Positions 1 to 10,782 of a stretch of DNA of 64,000 nucleotides are shown piece after piece. The notes under the pieces are model-generated. The model was not told the origin of the DNA and did not search any database. It saw only the letters and a list, made by a program, of their open reading frames with translations. This DNA comes from Calidifontimicrobium sp035325925. Its GTDB lineage: Bacteria > Pseudomonadota > Gammaproteobacteria > Burkholderiales > Burkholderiaceae_C. The stretch spans positions 24,026-88,025 of the forward strand of contig NZ_DAOKZA010000014.1 in the NCBI RefSeq assembly GCF_035325925.1. The letters run 5' to 3'. How positions within the stretch are numbered: the first letter of the stretch is position 1; the number at the start of each line of letters is the position of its first letter. Position numbers and translations under genes: made by a program.

Positions 1-17
1 GCCCACCCTGCCCACGA

Positions 18-33
18 TGGCGCGATTGCGCCA
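18..33. terminator. Short perfect hairpin upstream of the LuxR gene
   Basis: TGGCGC and GCGCCA form a 6-bp perfect stem around a GATT loop. No T-tract follows. It may end a gene lying to the left of the window or be part of the leader of the next gene. Low confidence in function. Confidence 0.25.
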
Positions 34-67
34 CGGTCGCCAGCGCGGCGCATCCTCTTCCTAGGGG

Positions 68-109
68 GCGACACAGGGGGTGTCGCGGCGCTAGCGTCGC
101 GACATGTCG
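68..109 (+). promoter_or_regulatory. Dyad symmetries just upstream of and over the luxR start
   Basis: GCGACAC and GTGTCGC (68-74 and 80-86) form a 7-bp stem with a five-base loop. A second, perfect 10-bp palindrome, CGACATGTCG (100-109), covers the ATG itself. Both share GACA/TGTC half-sites. They could be operator sites for autoregulation or a translation-controlling hairpin. Only the symmetry is seen; the role is inferred. Confidence 0.3.
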
Positions 110-1207
110 AAGCGCGCGGCCGAACTTGCCCGCCTGCGCGCGCTCGGCGCGATGGGGCTCGCCGCCGAGACCGTCGTGCCGGCGCTGCTCGAGGCACTGC
201 ACGCCATCGTGCCGTCGTCGCGCAACCGCTTCGGCTGGGCCGACGCCCGCGGGCGGATGTCGAGGCTGTACGTCGAGGGCCCGATCGACCACCGCATCGC
301 CGCGCACTACTTCGCCGAGTACCACGAGCGCCGCGAGGCCGACACGCTGCCGACCTTCTCCGACACCGTGCTCGGCCGCGCCGCCGGCCGCGTCGACGAG
401 CGATGCCGTCCGGCGTTCTACCGCAGTGCGCTGTACCACGAGGTGTGGCGCCCGCACGGGCTGCACACGCGCATCGAGGCGGTGGTGCGCGGCGCGCGCG
501 GCCAGCCGCTCGGCGCGCTGGCGCTTTACCGCGGCGCCGGCGACCCGCCGTTCACCGCCGACGACGAGTGGCTGCTGGCGCAGGCCGCGCAGTACGCGAC
601 GCGCCCGCTGGAGGCGGCCTGCCCGGTGCCGCGCGCGGCCGAGTACGTGTCGCGGCGCGACCGGCGCGCCCAGCTCGGCCTGGACGCGCAGGGCGAACTG
701 CTGCACCTGTCGCCCGACGCGCTGAAGCTGCTGATGCTGTCGCACGGCGGCATGACGCCGGCGGCGATGGCGCGCGCACCGCGGCGCGAGGACTTCCCGA
801 CCCTGTCGATGCTGTGGCAGCACCACCAGCGCGCGCACGCGCTGAGCGACGACCCGCTGACGGTGACCGTCGAGAATGCGTGGGGGCGCTTCGTCTTCGA
901 CACCGCGGTGCTGGCGCCGATGCACCCCGCGCAGGCACCCGTGATCCACGTGGGCATCCAGCAGCAGGAGCCGCTCGCCCTGGCGCTGCGGCGCACCATC
1001 GACGCGCTACCGCTGTCGTCGGCGCAGCGCGAGGTCTGCGCGCTGCTCCACTCGGGCCTGTCGCAGGCCGAGATCGCGCGCACGCTGTCGGTGGCGCCGT
1101 CGACCGTCGCCGACCATGTGAAGAAAATCTACGGACGGCTCGACGTGCACTCGGTGCACGAGCTCGGCGAGCGCATCCGCCAGCTCACGGCCAGGCAGCT
1201 CGCGTGA
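104..1207 (+). CDS. LuxR-family transcriptional regulator
   Basis: A 367-residue protein whose last 65 residues or so are a LuxR/NarL-type helix-turn-helix. The region starts near LSSAQREVCALL and has the recognition segment LSVAPSTVADHVKKIYGRL, so it should bind DNA as a dimer. The N-terminal 290 residues match no domain that I can name. They are not a response-regulator receiver (no phospho-acceptor Asp context), and no luxI-type synthase is nearby. The ATG at 104 is the first start in frame and sits inside a palindrome. The gene converges on polA. Target genes and effector are unknown. Confidence 0.8.
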   Translation: MSKRAAELARLRALGAMGLAAETVVPALLEALHAIVPSSRNRFGWADARGRMSRLYVEGPIDHRIAAHYFAEYHERREADTLPTFSDTVLGRAAGRVDERCRPAFYRSALYHEVWRPHGLHTRIEAVVRGARGQPLGALALYRGAGDPPFTADDEWLLAQAAQYATRPLEAACPVPRAAEYVSRRDRRAQLGLDAQGELLHLSPDALKLLMLSHGGMTPAAMARAPRREDFPTLSMLWQHHQRAHALSDDPLTVTVENAWGRFVFDTAVLAPMHPAQAPVIHVGIQQQEPLALALRRTIDALPLSSAQREVCALLHSGLSQAEIARTLSVAPSTVADHVKKIYGRLDVHSVHELGERIRQLTARQLA

Positions 1208-1209
1208 AG

Positions 1210-1225
1210 CCCCCTCCCCCCCCCC
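1210..1225. repeat. C-homopolymer tract between convergent luxR and polA
   Basis: Five C residues, one T and then ten C residues lie just after the luxR stop, in the 47-bp convergent gap before polA. Such tracts are prone to slippage and to sequencing length error. It lies outside both reading frames. Confidence 0.7.
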
Positions 1226-1254
1226 GGACGCGCCATCGCCGCTTCGGGGATTCC

Positions 1255-3987
<2,733 letters not shown>

Positions 3988-4053
3988 GCCGGCATGGTAC
4001 GGCGCGGGCGCGCGCACCGACCGTGCCCGAGGGGCGTCGGTAGAATCCCTCGC

Positions 4054-4380
4054 ATGTCGCCGACCCCGATCCGCCTGCTGGCCTGGACCTTCGCATGGCT
4101 GTGCTCGCAGGCGTGGGCGCAGCCGCCGCTGGCCCCGTCGGGCGCCGCGCCGACCCCGCCCGAGCCGCGCGTGCAGCGCAGCGTGGTCGAGGACGACGGC
4201 GTTCGCGTCGAGGAACTGCGCGTTCGCGGCGAGGTGCGGCGCATCGTCGTGCAGACCAAGGGCGAACGCGGGTCGCGCTACGAGGTGCTGCCCGCCGACG
4301 GGGCGCGCAACCTCGCCCCCGGCCCCGGCTCCACCCGCGGCGCCGCCGGCCAGCGCGTGTGGCACGTGCTGAGCTTCTGA
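4054..4380 (+). CDS. DUF2782 domain-containing secreted protein
   Basis: A 108-residue protein with an N-terminal signal sequence (LLAWTFAWLCSQAWAQ, likely cut after AQA/AQ near residue 23). A short conserved region follows, with RVQRSVVEDDGVRVEELRVRG and a C-terminal RVWHVLSF. This matches the DUF2782 family, found between polA and the homoserine kinase gene in many betaproteobacteria. Function is unknown and periplasmic location is inferred. A TAGAAT box 14 bases before the ATG looks like a -10 element, which would give a very short leader. The stop is 8 bp from thrB, so the two are probably co-transcribed. Confidence 0.85.
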   Translation: MSPTPIRLLAWTFAWLCSQAWAQPPLAPSGAAPTPPEPRVQRSVVEDDGVRVEELRVRGEVRRIVVQTKGERGSRYEVLPADGARNLAPGPGSTRGAAGQRVWHVLSF

Positions 4381-4388
4381 CGGCGTTC

Positions 4389-5366
4389 ATGGCGGTGTTC
4401 ACCGAGGTCTCGTTCGACGAGGCCGACGCCCTCGTCGATCGGCTCGACATCGGCCGCCTGGTCGCGCTGCACGGCATCCGCGCCGGCATCGAGAACACCA
4501 ACTACCTCGTCGTCACCGACCGCGGCGAGTGGGTGCTGACGCTGTTCGAGCGCCTGGGCCTCGACCAGCTGCCGTTCTACCTGCACCTGATGAGACACCT
4601 GGCGCGCAAGGGCCTGCCGGTGCCCGAGCCGCGCGCCGACGCCGGCGGCGAGATCCTGCACACGCTGCGCGGCAAGCCGGCGGCGCTGGTCGACCGGCTG
4701 CCCGGCGCGCACCAGCTGGCGCCCGACGCGCACCACTGCGCGCAGGTCGGCGAGGTGCTCGCGCGCATGCACCTGGCCGTCGCCGACTACCCGCGCCGGC
4801 AGCCGAACCTGCGCGGGCTCGACTGGTGGGCGCGCACGGTGCCCGAGGTGCTGCCGCACGTCGATGCGCCGCAGGCCGCGCTGCTGCGCGACGAACTGGG
4901 GTTCCAGCAGGAGCTCGCCGCGTCGCCGGCGCACGCGGCGCTGCCGCGCGGGCCGATCCACGCCGACCTGTTCCGCGACAACGTGATGTTCGACGGCCTG
5001 CCCGGGCGCGAGCGGCTCACCGGCGTGCTCGACTTCTACTTCGCCGGCGTCGACGCCTTCGCCTTCGACCTGGCGGTGTGCCTGAACGACTGGTGCGTCG
5101 ACCTCGACAGCGGGCGCGGCGTCGACGAACGCGCCGCGGTGCTCGTCGGCGCCTACGAGGCGGTGCGGCCGCTGGCCGGCGGCGAGCGCCGCCTGCTGCC
5201 GGCGCTGCTGCGCGCCGCGGCGCTGCGTTTCTGGCTGTCGCGGCTGCGCGACTGGCACCTGCCGCGCGACGCGCAGTTGCTCGAGGCGAAGGACCCGGCG
5301 CCGTTCGAGCGCGTGCTGCGCGGGCGCATCGCCACGCCGTGGCACCCACCGCCGCCGGCCGACTGA
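4389..5366 (+). CDS. thrB: Homoserine kinase (aminoglycoside phosphotransferase-like type)
   Basis: A 325-residue cytoplasmic kinase that phosphorylates L-homoserine with ATP in threonine synthesis. It belongs to the APH/choline-kinase-fold ThrB class used by many proteobacteria, not the GHMP class. Visible motifs are the N-terminal MAVFTEVSFDEADAL typical of this ThrB, GIENTNYLV as the nucleotide-binding loop, the catalytic-loop motif GPIHADLFRDNVMF, and the metal-binding GVLDFYFAG. It begins 8 bp after the DUF2782 gene and ends 4 bp before the next membrane-protein gene. Confidence 0.95.
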   Translation: MAVFTEVSFDEADALVDRLDIGRLVALHGIRAGIENTNYLVVTDRGEWVLTLFERLGLDQLPFYLHLMRHLARKGLPVPEPRADAGGEILHTLRGKPAALVDRLPGAHQLAPDAHHCAQVGEVLARMHLAVADYPRRQPNLRGLDWWARTVPEVLPHVDAPQAALLRDELGFQQELAASPAHAALPRGPIHADLFRDNVMFDGLPGRERLTGVLDFYFAGVDAFAFDLAVCLNDWCVDLDSGRGVDERAAVLVGAYEAVRPLAGGERRLLPALLRAAALRFWLSRLRDWHLPRDAQLLEAKDPAPFERVLRGRIATPWHPPPPAD

Positions 5367-5370
5367 CCCG

Positions 5371-6204
5371 ATGGCCCTGCACCTGCGCACCGTCGAGCCT
5401 CGCCAGGGGCTGGCGTGGCTGAAGGCGGCGTTTCGCACCTTCTTCCGCCGCCCGCTGGCGTTCACGCTGCTGTTCGTCGTGTTCCTGCTCGGCGCGCTGG
5501 TCGCGATGGCGCTGCCTTACCTGGGCGGCATCGTCGTGATGATGGCGCTGCCGCTGCTGTCGCTGGGCTACATGGTGGCCACGCGGTCGGCGCTCGCCGG
5601 CGGGCCGGTGCACCCCGGCCAGCTGTTCGAGCCGCTGCGCGGCGACGACCGCCGCCGCCGCGCGTTGCTGCAGCTGTGCGCCTACTACGCGCTGGCGACG
5701 CTGCTGGTGATGGTGGTGTCCGACGCGCTCGACGGCGGGCGCTTCGAGCGCGTGCAGGTGCTGCTGGCCACGCCCGATCGCAGCGGCACCGAGACCGCCG
5801 AACTCGACGCGCTGTTCGACGACGACCGGCTGCTGTGGGGCGTCGTCGCGCGCTTCGGCCTGACCGCGCTGCTGGCGATCCCGTTCTGGCACGCGCCGCC
5901 GCTGGTGCTGTGGGGCGGCCAGGGTGCGCTGCAGGCGCTGTTCTCGAGCACGCTCGCGGTGTGGCGCACGCGCGCGGCGATGCTGCTGTACGTCGGTGGC
6001 TGGCTGGCGATGATCGCACTGGTCAGCGTCGCGTTCGGCCTGCTGTTCGGCCTGCTCGGCGTGCGCCAGCTCGCCGGGCTGGTCGCGATGCCCGCGGCGC
6101 TGGTGTTCACCTGCGTGTTCTACGTGTCGCTGTACTTCACGTTCACCGACACCTTCGGCGACAGCCCCGCGCCTCAAGGCGACGACGCGATGGCCGCGGC
6201 CTGA
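5371..6204 (+). CDS. BPSS1780-family membrane protein
   Basis: A 277-residue integral membrane protein with about six hydrophobic segments, for example residues 30-75, 100-120, 160-185 and 205-250. The N-terminal segment LRTVEPRQGLAWLKAAFRTFFRRPLAF is characteristic of the BPSS1780 family, which sits after homoserine kinase in many Burkholderiales. Its function is not known. The start is 4 bp after the thrB stop, so it probably belongs to the same transcript. Confidence 0.85.
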   Translation: MALHLRTVEPRQGLAWLKAAFRTFFRRPLAFTLLFVVFLLGALVAMALPYLGGIVVMMALPLLSLGYMVATRSALAGGPVHPGQLFEPLRGDDRRRRALLQLCAYYALATLLVMVVSDALDGGRFERVQVLLATPDRSGTETAELDALFDDDRLLWGVVARFGLTALLAIPFWHAPPLVLWGGQGALQALFSSTLAVWRTRAAMLLYVGGWLAMIALVSVAFGLLFGLLGVRQLAGLVAMPAALVFTCVFYVSLYFTFTDTFGDSPAPQGDDAMAAA

Positions 6205-6264
6205 AGGCGGTCCGCGCCCCGGGCTGATCGCCGGCGCCGATCAATTTATCCCGTTGCCCCCGTT

Positions 6265-6276
6265 TGTCGATCGACA
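6265..6276. promoter_or_regulatory. 12-bp palindrome upstream of the amidohydrolase operon
   Basis: TGTCGATCGACA is a perfect palindrome about 43 bp before the first amidohydrolase start, next to an AT-rich patch (TCAATTTATC, 6241-6250) unusual for this region. It is a candidate operator for the 6.3-9.6 kb operon. Only the symmetry is observed. Confidence 0.35.
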
Positions 6277-6318
6277 CGGCGGTGTCAGCATGGGTGTGCC
6301 CCACCCGTGAGGACCGCG

Positions 6319-7254
6319 ATGATCATCGACACCAGCTGTTACCCCACCGACCAGGTCGACCTCGCCTGGTGGCACGACGGCGAGCCCTTCACCGGCGAGC
6401 GGCTGCTCGCGATGATGGACGGGCCGTACTTCGTCAACGGCAAGCCGCGGCGCATCGACAAGGCGTTCATCCAGCCGCCGCAGGGCAACACGATCTACAC
6501 CTGGACCGACGGCGAGCTGTCGGGGCGCGAGTCGATCGACGCCTACATGGCCTACACGCTGAAGATGGTGCAGGCCCACCCCGACCGCTTCATCGGCTGC
6601 TTCGTCTACAACCCGCGCTGCGGCGTCGAGGCCAGCGTCGAGGCGCTCGAGCACTACGTGAAGGTGCACGGCTTCAGGATGGTGCAGATGCAGGCCAACA
6701 TGCACGCCTACCGGCCCGACCGCGCGCTCGACTGGGTGCGCCCGTGCTTCGAGAAGTGCGCCGAGCTCGGCGTGCTGGTCAAGCTGCACACCGGCGACGG
6801 CCCGTACAGCATCCCCACCGAGTGGGTGCCGATGATCAAGGCCTTCCCGACGGTGAACTTCATCATGGCGCACTTCGGCGTGCAGACCGGCGGTGTGTAC
6901 TGCTTCGAGCCGTACCAGTGGGCGATGGAACTGCCCAACGTCTACTGCGAGTCGGGCTGGTGCCTGCAGTCGCGCATCGTCGAGTTCGCCAAGACGCTGC
7001 CCAGGCACAAGATCCTGTTCGGCAGCGACACGCCGCCGAACGAACCTGGCATGTGGCTGCGCCTGCTCGAGGTGCTGTGCAGCAACCCGCCGCAGGGGCT
7101 CAACCTCGACGAGGACACGCTCGAGGATTACCTGGGCAACAACGTGGCGCGCATGGTCGGCCTGCCGACCTCGCCGCCGCCGCGCAGCTTCGACGAGGCC
7201 TGCGAGCGGCTCGGCCGGCGCGTCGAGCCGCAACCCGTGATCCCGCTGTACTGA
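6319..7254 (+). CDS. Amidohydrolase-2 (ACMSD-like) paralogue lacking the N-terminal HxH motif
   Basis: A 311-residue TIM-barrel protein of the amidohydrolase-2/ACMSD superfamily, which includes metal-dependent non-oxidative decarboxylases and hydrolases. It clearly resembles the next gene along its whole length. The expected first-strand HxH metal ligands are absent: the sequence reads MIIDTSCYPTDQ where its neighbour has MIIDTHLHPTN. Later ligand positions remain (LHTGDGP, AHFGVQTGG, GSDTPPNEPG). It may be inactive, use another metal site, or act as a partner subunit of the neighbour. The ATG at 6319 was chosen over the GTG at 6307 because GAGG lies 7 bases before it. First gene of a 6319-9610 operon. 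Confidence 0.85.
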   Translation: MIIDTSCYPTDQVDLAWWHDGEPFTGERLLAMMDGPYFVNGKPRRIDKAFIQPPQGNTIYTWTDGELSGRESIDAYMAYTLKMVQAHPDRFIGCFVYNPRCGVEASVEALEHYVKVHGFRMVQMQANMHAYRPDRALDWVRPCFEKCAELGVLVKLHTGDGPYSIPTEWVPMIKAFPTVNFIMAHFGVQTGGVYCFEPYQWAMELPNVYCESGWCLQSRIVEFAKTLPRHKILFGSDTPPNEPGMWLRLLEVLCSNPPQGLNLDEDTLEDYLGNNVARMVGLPTSPPPRSFDEACERLGRRVEPQPVIPLY

Positions 7255-7268
7255 GCCGCGAGCGCATC

Positions 7269-8183
7269 ATGATCATCGACACCCACCTGCACCCGACCAA
7301 CCTCGTCGACGAGGCCTGGCGCCACACCGGCACGCCGTTCACCGGCGAGCGCATGCTCAAGCTGATGGACGGGCCGTACATGATCAACGGCAAGCCCCGG
7401 CGCATCGACATGGGCTTCATCCAGCCGCCCCCGGGCAACACCGGCTACCGCGACGGCAACCGGCGCGGACGCGACGGCATCCGCGACTACATGGCCTACA
7501 TCGCCGAGCTGTGCCAGAAGTACCCCGACCGCTTCATCGGCAACTTCACCTACAACCCGCGCTGGGGGCCGGAGAACGGCGCGCTCGAGATCGAGCACCA
7601 CCACAAGGCCTACGGCTTCAAGATGATCAAGCTGCACGCCAACATGCACGGCTACCGGCCCGACCGCGCACTCGACTGGCTGCGCCCCGCGATGAAGATG
7701 TGCGCCAAGTACAACATCGTGGTGCTGATCCACACCGGCGACGGGCCGTTCACGATCCCGACGATGTTCTACCCGATCATCCGCGAGTTCCCGATGGTCA
7801 ACTTCATCATCGGTCACTTCGGCATCCAGACCGGCGGCAACTACAGCTTCGAGGCGTTCTGGATGGCGATGGACACGCCCAACGTCGTCTGCGAGTCGGG
7901 CTGGTGCTTCCAGGCGCGCATCGCCGAGTTCGCCAAGCAGCTGCCCAAGCACAAGATCGTCTTCGGCACCGACAGCCCGCCGAACGAACCCGGCATGTGG
8001 CTGCGCGAGCTCGAGATGCTGTGCGCGCCGCCGCCGCACGGCATCGGCCTCGACGAGGACACGCTCGAGGACTACATGGGCAACAACATCGCGCGGCTGG
8101 TGGGCATCAAGACCACGCCGCCGCCGCGCGACATGGCCGAGGCGCAGGCGCGGCTGACCGACACCTACGCGATGGTCGACTGA
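7269..8183 (+). CDS. Amidohydrolase-2 (ACMSD-like) hydrolase or decarboxylase
   Basis: A 304-residue protein of the ACMSD/gamma-resorcylate decarboxylase-like amidohydrolase family. It has a full metal set: N-terminal DTHLH, a mid-barrel His in IHTGDGP, GHFGIQTGG, and the late Asp in GTDSPPNEPG. Family members act on aromatic or ring-cleaved carboxylates, either hydrolysing or decarboxylating them. It starts 14 bp after its tandem paralogue and is followed by a UbiD-like decarboxylase, so both may serve one aromatic-acid pathway. The exact substrate cannot be read from the sequence. Confidence 0.88.
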   Translation: MIIDTHLHPTNLVDEAWRHTGTPFTGERMLKLMDGPYMINGKPRRIDMGFIQPPPGNTGYRDGNRRGRDGIRDYMAYIAELCQKYPDRFIGNFTYNPRWGPENGALEIEHHHKAYGFKMIKLHANMHGYRPDRALDWLRPAMKMCAKYNIVVLIHTGDGPFTIPTMFYPIIREFPMVNFIIGHFGIQTGGNYSFEAFWMAMDTPNVVCESGWCFQARIAEFAKQLPKHKIVFGTDSPPNEPGMWLRELEMLCAPPPHGIGLDEDTLEDYMGNNIARLVGIKTTPPPRDMAEAQARLTDTYAMVD

Positions 8184-8239
8184 CCCGCCGCGGCGGCGCC
8201 CGACGACGCCGCTGCGCCACCGGGCGACGGAGCAACGGC

Positions 8240-9610
8240 ATGCACATCGACGGCGCGCAGGACGCGCAATCGTTCATCGCGCGCTACCGTGCCGAGCGGC
8301 CCGACGACGTGCTCGTCGTCGGCGAGCCGGTGTCGGCCGACCAGGAGATCACCGCGGTCGTCAACGCGCTCGAGCGCGACGGCCGCCGGCCGCTGTGCCT
8401 GTTCGAGCGCGTCGGCGGCCTCACGGTGCCGGTGGCGACCAACCTGTTCGCGTCGCGCGAGCGCGTCGCGCACTGGTTCGGCGTGCGCGTCGACCGGCTG
8501 CACGAGGCCTACCAGGCGCGTGCGCGCGCCGCCTGCGCGCCGCGCGTGGTCGAGTCGGCGCCGGTGAGCGAGGTCGTGGTCAGCGACGGTATCGACCTGG
8601 CGCACCAGCTGCCGATGCTGCGCCACTTCGCCAGCGACCGCGGCCCGTACGTGACCAACGCGGTGATCGTCGCCGAACACCCCGACACCGGCGCCGGCAA
8701 CATGAGCTACCACCGCTCGACGCTGCACGCGCGCGACGCGCTGGCCACCAGCCTGCACTCGCGCGGCGACCTGTGGCGGCTGCTGCAGATCGCCGCCGCG
8801 CGCGGGCGACCGCTGCCGGTGGCGATGGTCGTCGGCATGCACCCGCTGGTGATGCTCGCCGCGTCGGCGCGGCTGCCGTTCGGTGCCGACGAGCGCCACG
8901 TCGCCGGCGGCCTGCTCGGCGCGCCGCTCGAGGTGGTGCGCACGCCGCGCCACGGCATCGCCGTGCCGGCGGGCGCCGAATACGTGCTCGAGGGCGTCAT
9001 CGACCCCGCGGCGCACGCCGACGAGGGGCCGTTCGGCGAGTTCACCGGCTACTCGTCGAACCGCTCGACGAACAACCTGCTGCAGGTGCACACGCTGATG
9101 CACCGCGCGCGCCCGATGCTGGTCGACGTGATGGGCGGCAACGCCAGCGAGCACCTGAACCTGGCGCGCATCCCGCGCGAGTCCGAGATGGTGGAGAAGA
9201 TCCGCCAGCGATTTCCCAGCGTCACCGCGCTGCACTACCCGACCTCGGGCACGCACTTCCACGCCTACGTCGCGCTCAAGCCGATGCGCGACGGCGAGGC
9301 GCGCCAGGTCATGCTCGGCCTGCTCGGCTGGGACCCGTACCTGAAGACCGTGATCGCGGTCGACGACGACGTCGACGTGACGCGCGACGAGCAGGTGCTG
9401 TGGGCGCTGGCCACGCACTTCCAGCCGCACCGCGACCTGATGGTCATCGACGGCCTGCCCGGCAGCGCGCTCGACCCGTCGGCCTCGGGCGCGGGCACCA
9501 CGTCGCGCATGGGGCTGGACGCGACACGCGGCCGGGACTTCGACGGCGTGCTCGCGCAGATCTCGCCGCAGGCGCTCGAGCGCGCCGCGGCGATCCTCGA
9601 GCCGCGCTGA
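8240..9610 (+). CDS. UbiD-family decarboxylase (prenylated-FMN dependent)
   Basis: A 456-residue member of the UbiD family, which reversibly decarboxylates aromatic or unsaturated carboxylates using prenylated FMN. Recognisable stretches are the early LCLFERVGG, the glycine-rich DEGPFGEFTGY containing a conserved active-site Glu, LNLARIPRESEM, and the C-terminal DPSASGAGTTSRMGLDAT. Length is in the normal 450-500 range. The start at 8240 has GGAG 9 bases upstream. The cofactor-making UbiX homologue is in this window at 17454-18047. It is distinct from ubiquinone-pathway UbiD in context, being clustered with two amidohydrolases. Confidence 0.88.
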   Translation: MHIDGAQDAQSFIARYRAERPDDVLVVGEPVSADQEITAVVNALERDGRRPLCLFERVGGLTVPVATNLFASRERVAHWFGVRVDRLHEAYQARARAACAPRVVESAPVSEVVVSDGIDLAHQLPMLRHFASDRGPYVTNAVIVAEHPDTGAGNMSYHRSTLHARDALATSLHSRGDLWRLLQIAAARGRPLPVAMVVGMHPLVMLAASARLPFGADERHVAGGLLGAPLEVVRTPRHGIAVPAGAEYVLEGVIDPAAHADEGPFGEFTGYSSNRSTNNLLQVHTLMHRARPMLVDVMGGNASEHLNLARIPRESEMVEKIRQRFPSVTALHYPTSGTHFHAYVALKPMRDGEARQVMLGLLGWDPYLKTVIAVDDDVDVTRDEQVLWALATHFQPHRDLMVIDGLPGSALDPSASGAGTTSRMGLDATRGRDFDGVLAQISPQALERAAAILEPR

Positions 9611-9630
9611 GCGCATCGGCAAGCCGCGGT

Positions 9631-9658
9631 GCGGCGGCGGGCGATGGCCCGCCGCCGC
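9631..9658 (+). terminator. Strong GC hairpin after the UbiD gene
   Basis: GCGGCGGCGGGC pairs perfectly with GCCCGCCGCCGC around a GATG loop, giving a 12-bp stem that starts 21 bases after the UbiD stop. There is no T-tract, as is common at this GC content. It probably ends the 6.3-9.6 kb transcript and sets a left limit for the start of the next gene. Confidence 0.6.
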
Positions 9659-9714
9659 CGGCTCCTCTGGGCGATTCCGCGGCGCGCGGCGGCGCACACA
9701 GTACGGGTCACGCG

Positions 9715-10782
9715 ATCCGATCCGCCACGCCGACGCCGCCGCCCGCCCCAAGCTCCGTCCGCCGCGCCGCGACCGCGCTGCTGTGCGGCGCGTCGCTGGT
9801 CGCCGCGGCGGCCGCCGACCCCGTCTGGCCGCAGCGGCTGACCGACACCGGGCTGCCGCTGAACGGCGAACCGCCGGCCGACATCGCCGGCTTCACGCCG
9901 CAGTACCCGTTGTGGTCCGACGGCACCCTCAAACGGCGCTGGATCCGCCTGTCCGCGGGCGCGGCGATCGACGCGTCGGACCCCGACGCCTGGCGCTTCC
10001 CCCCCGGCACGCAGCTGTGGAAGGAGTTCGCGCTGGGCGGGCGCAAGCTCGAGACGCGGGTCGTCGAACGCCGCGCCGACGGCCGCTGGCACTTCGCGGC
10101 CTACGTGTGGGACGCGGCCGGCGGCGATGCCACGCTCGCGCCGGCCGAGGGGATGACGATCGCCGAGGACGGGGCGCCGAACGGGCGCTACGTCGTGCCC
10201 TCGCGCAAGGACTGCCTGGCCTGCCACGGCAGCACGCGCGTGCCGGTGCTCGGTTTCTCGGCGCTGCAGCTGTCGCCCGACCGCGACCCGCTGGTGGCAC
10301 CTCGCCCGCAGCGCGGCGACGTCGACCTGCGCAGCCTGGTCGGAGGCGGAAAGTTGCAGCGGCTGCCCGCGGCGCTGCTCGAGGCGCCGCCGCGCATCGC
10401 CGCCGACTCGGCGGTCGAGCGCGCGGCGCTGGGCTACCTGCACGGCAACTGCGCGCACTGCCACAACCGCAGCGAGTGGCGCGCGCCGGTGCGGTTAACG
10501 CTCGAACAGTCGGCGACGGACCCGGCAGCTTCGTCTGCCGCCGTGCTGCGCTCGCTGGTCGACGCGAGCAGCCGCTGGCGCCCCCCGGGTCGCCGCGACG
10601 ACGCACGCATCGCGACGCCGGGCCGGCCCGACGACAGCGTGCTCGTCGTTCGCATGCGCACACGCGACGCGCGCACGCAGATGCCGCCGCTGGGCACCGA
10701 CCGCCCCGATCCCGAAGGTCTGGCGCTGGTGCAGCGCTGGATCGAACACCACCTCACCCGCTCGATGGAGAACGCACCGTGA
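9715..10782 (+). CDS. Diheme cytochrome c-like protein (SO2930/HNE_0200 type), start unresolved
   Basis: The frame encodes a secreted haem protein of about 340 residues. A signal-like segment (RRAATALLCGASLVAAAAA) is followed by FTPQYPLWSDGTLKRRWIRL, typical of the SO2930/HNE_0200 family, and two CxxCH haem sites (CLACH and CAHCH). It is likely periplasmic electron transfer. No ATG, GTG or TTG exists in this frame between the upstream terminator (ending 9658) and the signal sequence. ATC at 9715 is given only as a placeholder. Either a rare start codon, a sequence error or a damaged 5' end is possible. Its stop overlaps the next cytochrome gene by 4 bp. Confidence 0.7.
   Translation: MRSATPTPPPAPSSVRRAATALLCGASLVAAAAADPVWPQRLTDTGLPLNGEPPADIAGFTPQYPLWSDGTLKRRWIRLSAGAAIDASDPDAWRFPPGTQLWKEFALGGRKLETRVVERRADGRWHFAAYVWDAAGGDATLAPAEGMTIAEDGAPNGRYVVPSRKDCLACHGSTRVPVLGFSALQLSPDRDPLVAPRPQRGDVDLRSLVGGGKLQRLPAALLEAPPRIAADSAVERAALGYLHGNCAHCHNRSEWRAPVRLTLEQSATDPAASSAAVLRSLVDASSRWRPPGRRDDARIATPGRPDDSVLVVRMRTRDARTQMPPLGTDRPDPEGLALVQRWIEHHLTRSMENAP

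Noticed and set aside
1210..1225. C-tract as a phase-variation switch
   Set aside because: It lies after the luxR stop and before the polA stop in a convergent gap, so length change would not alter either protein.
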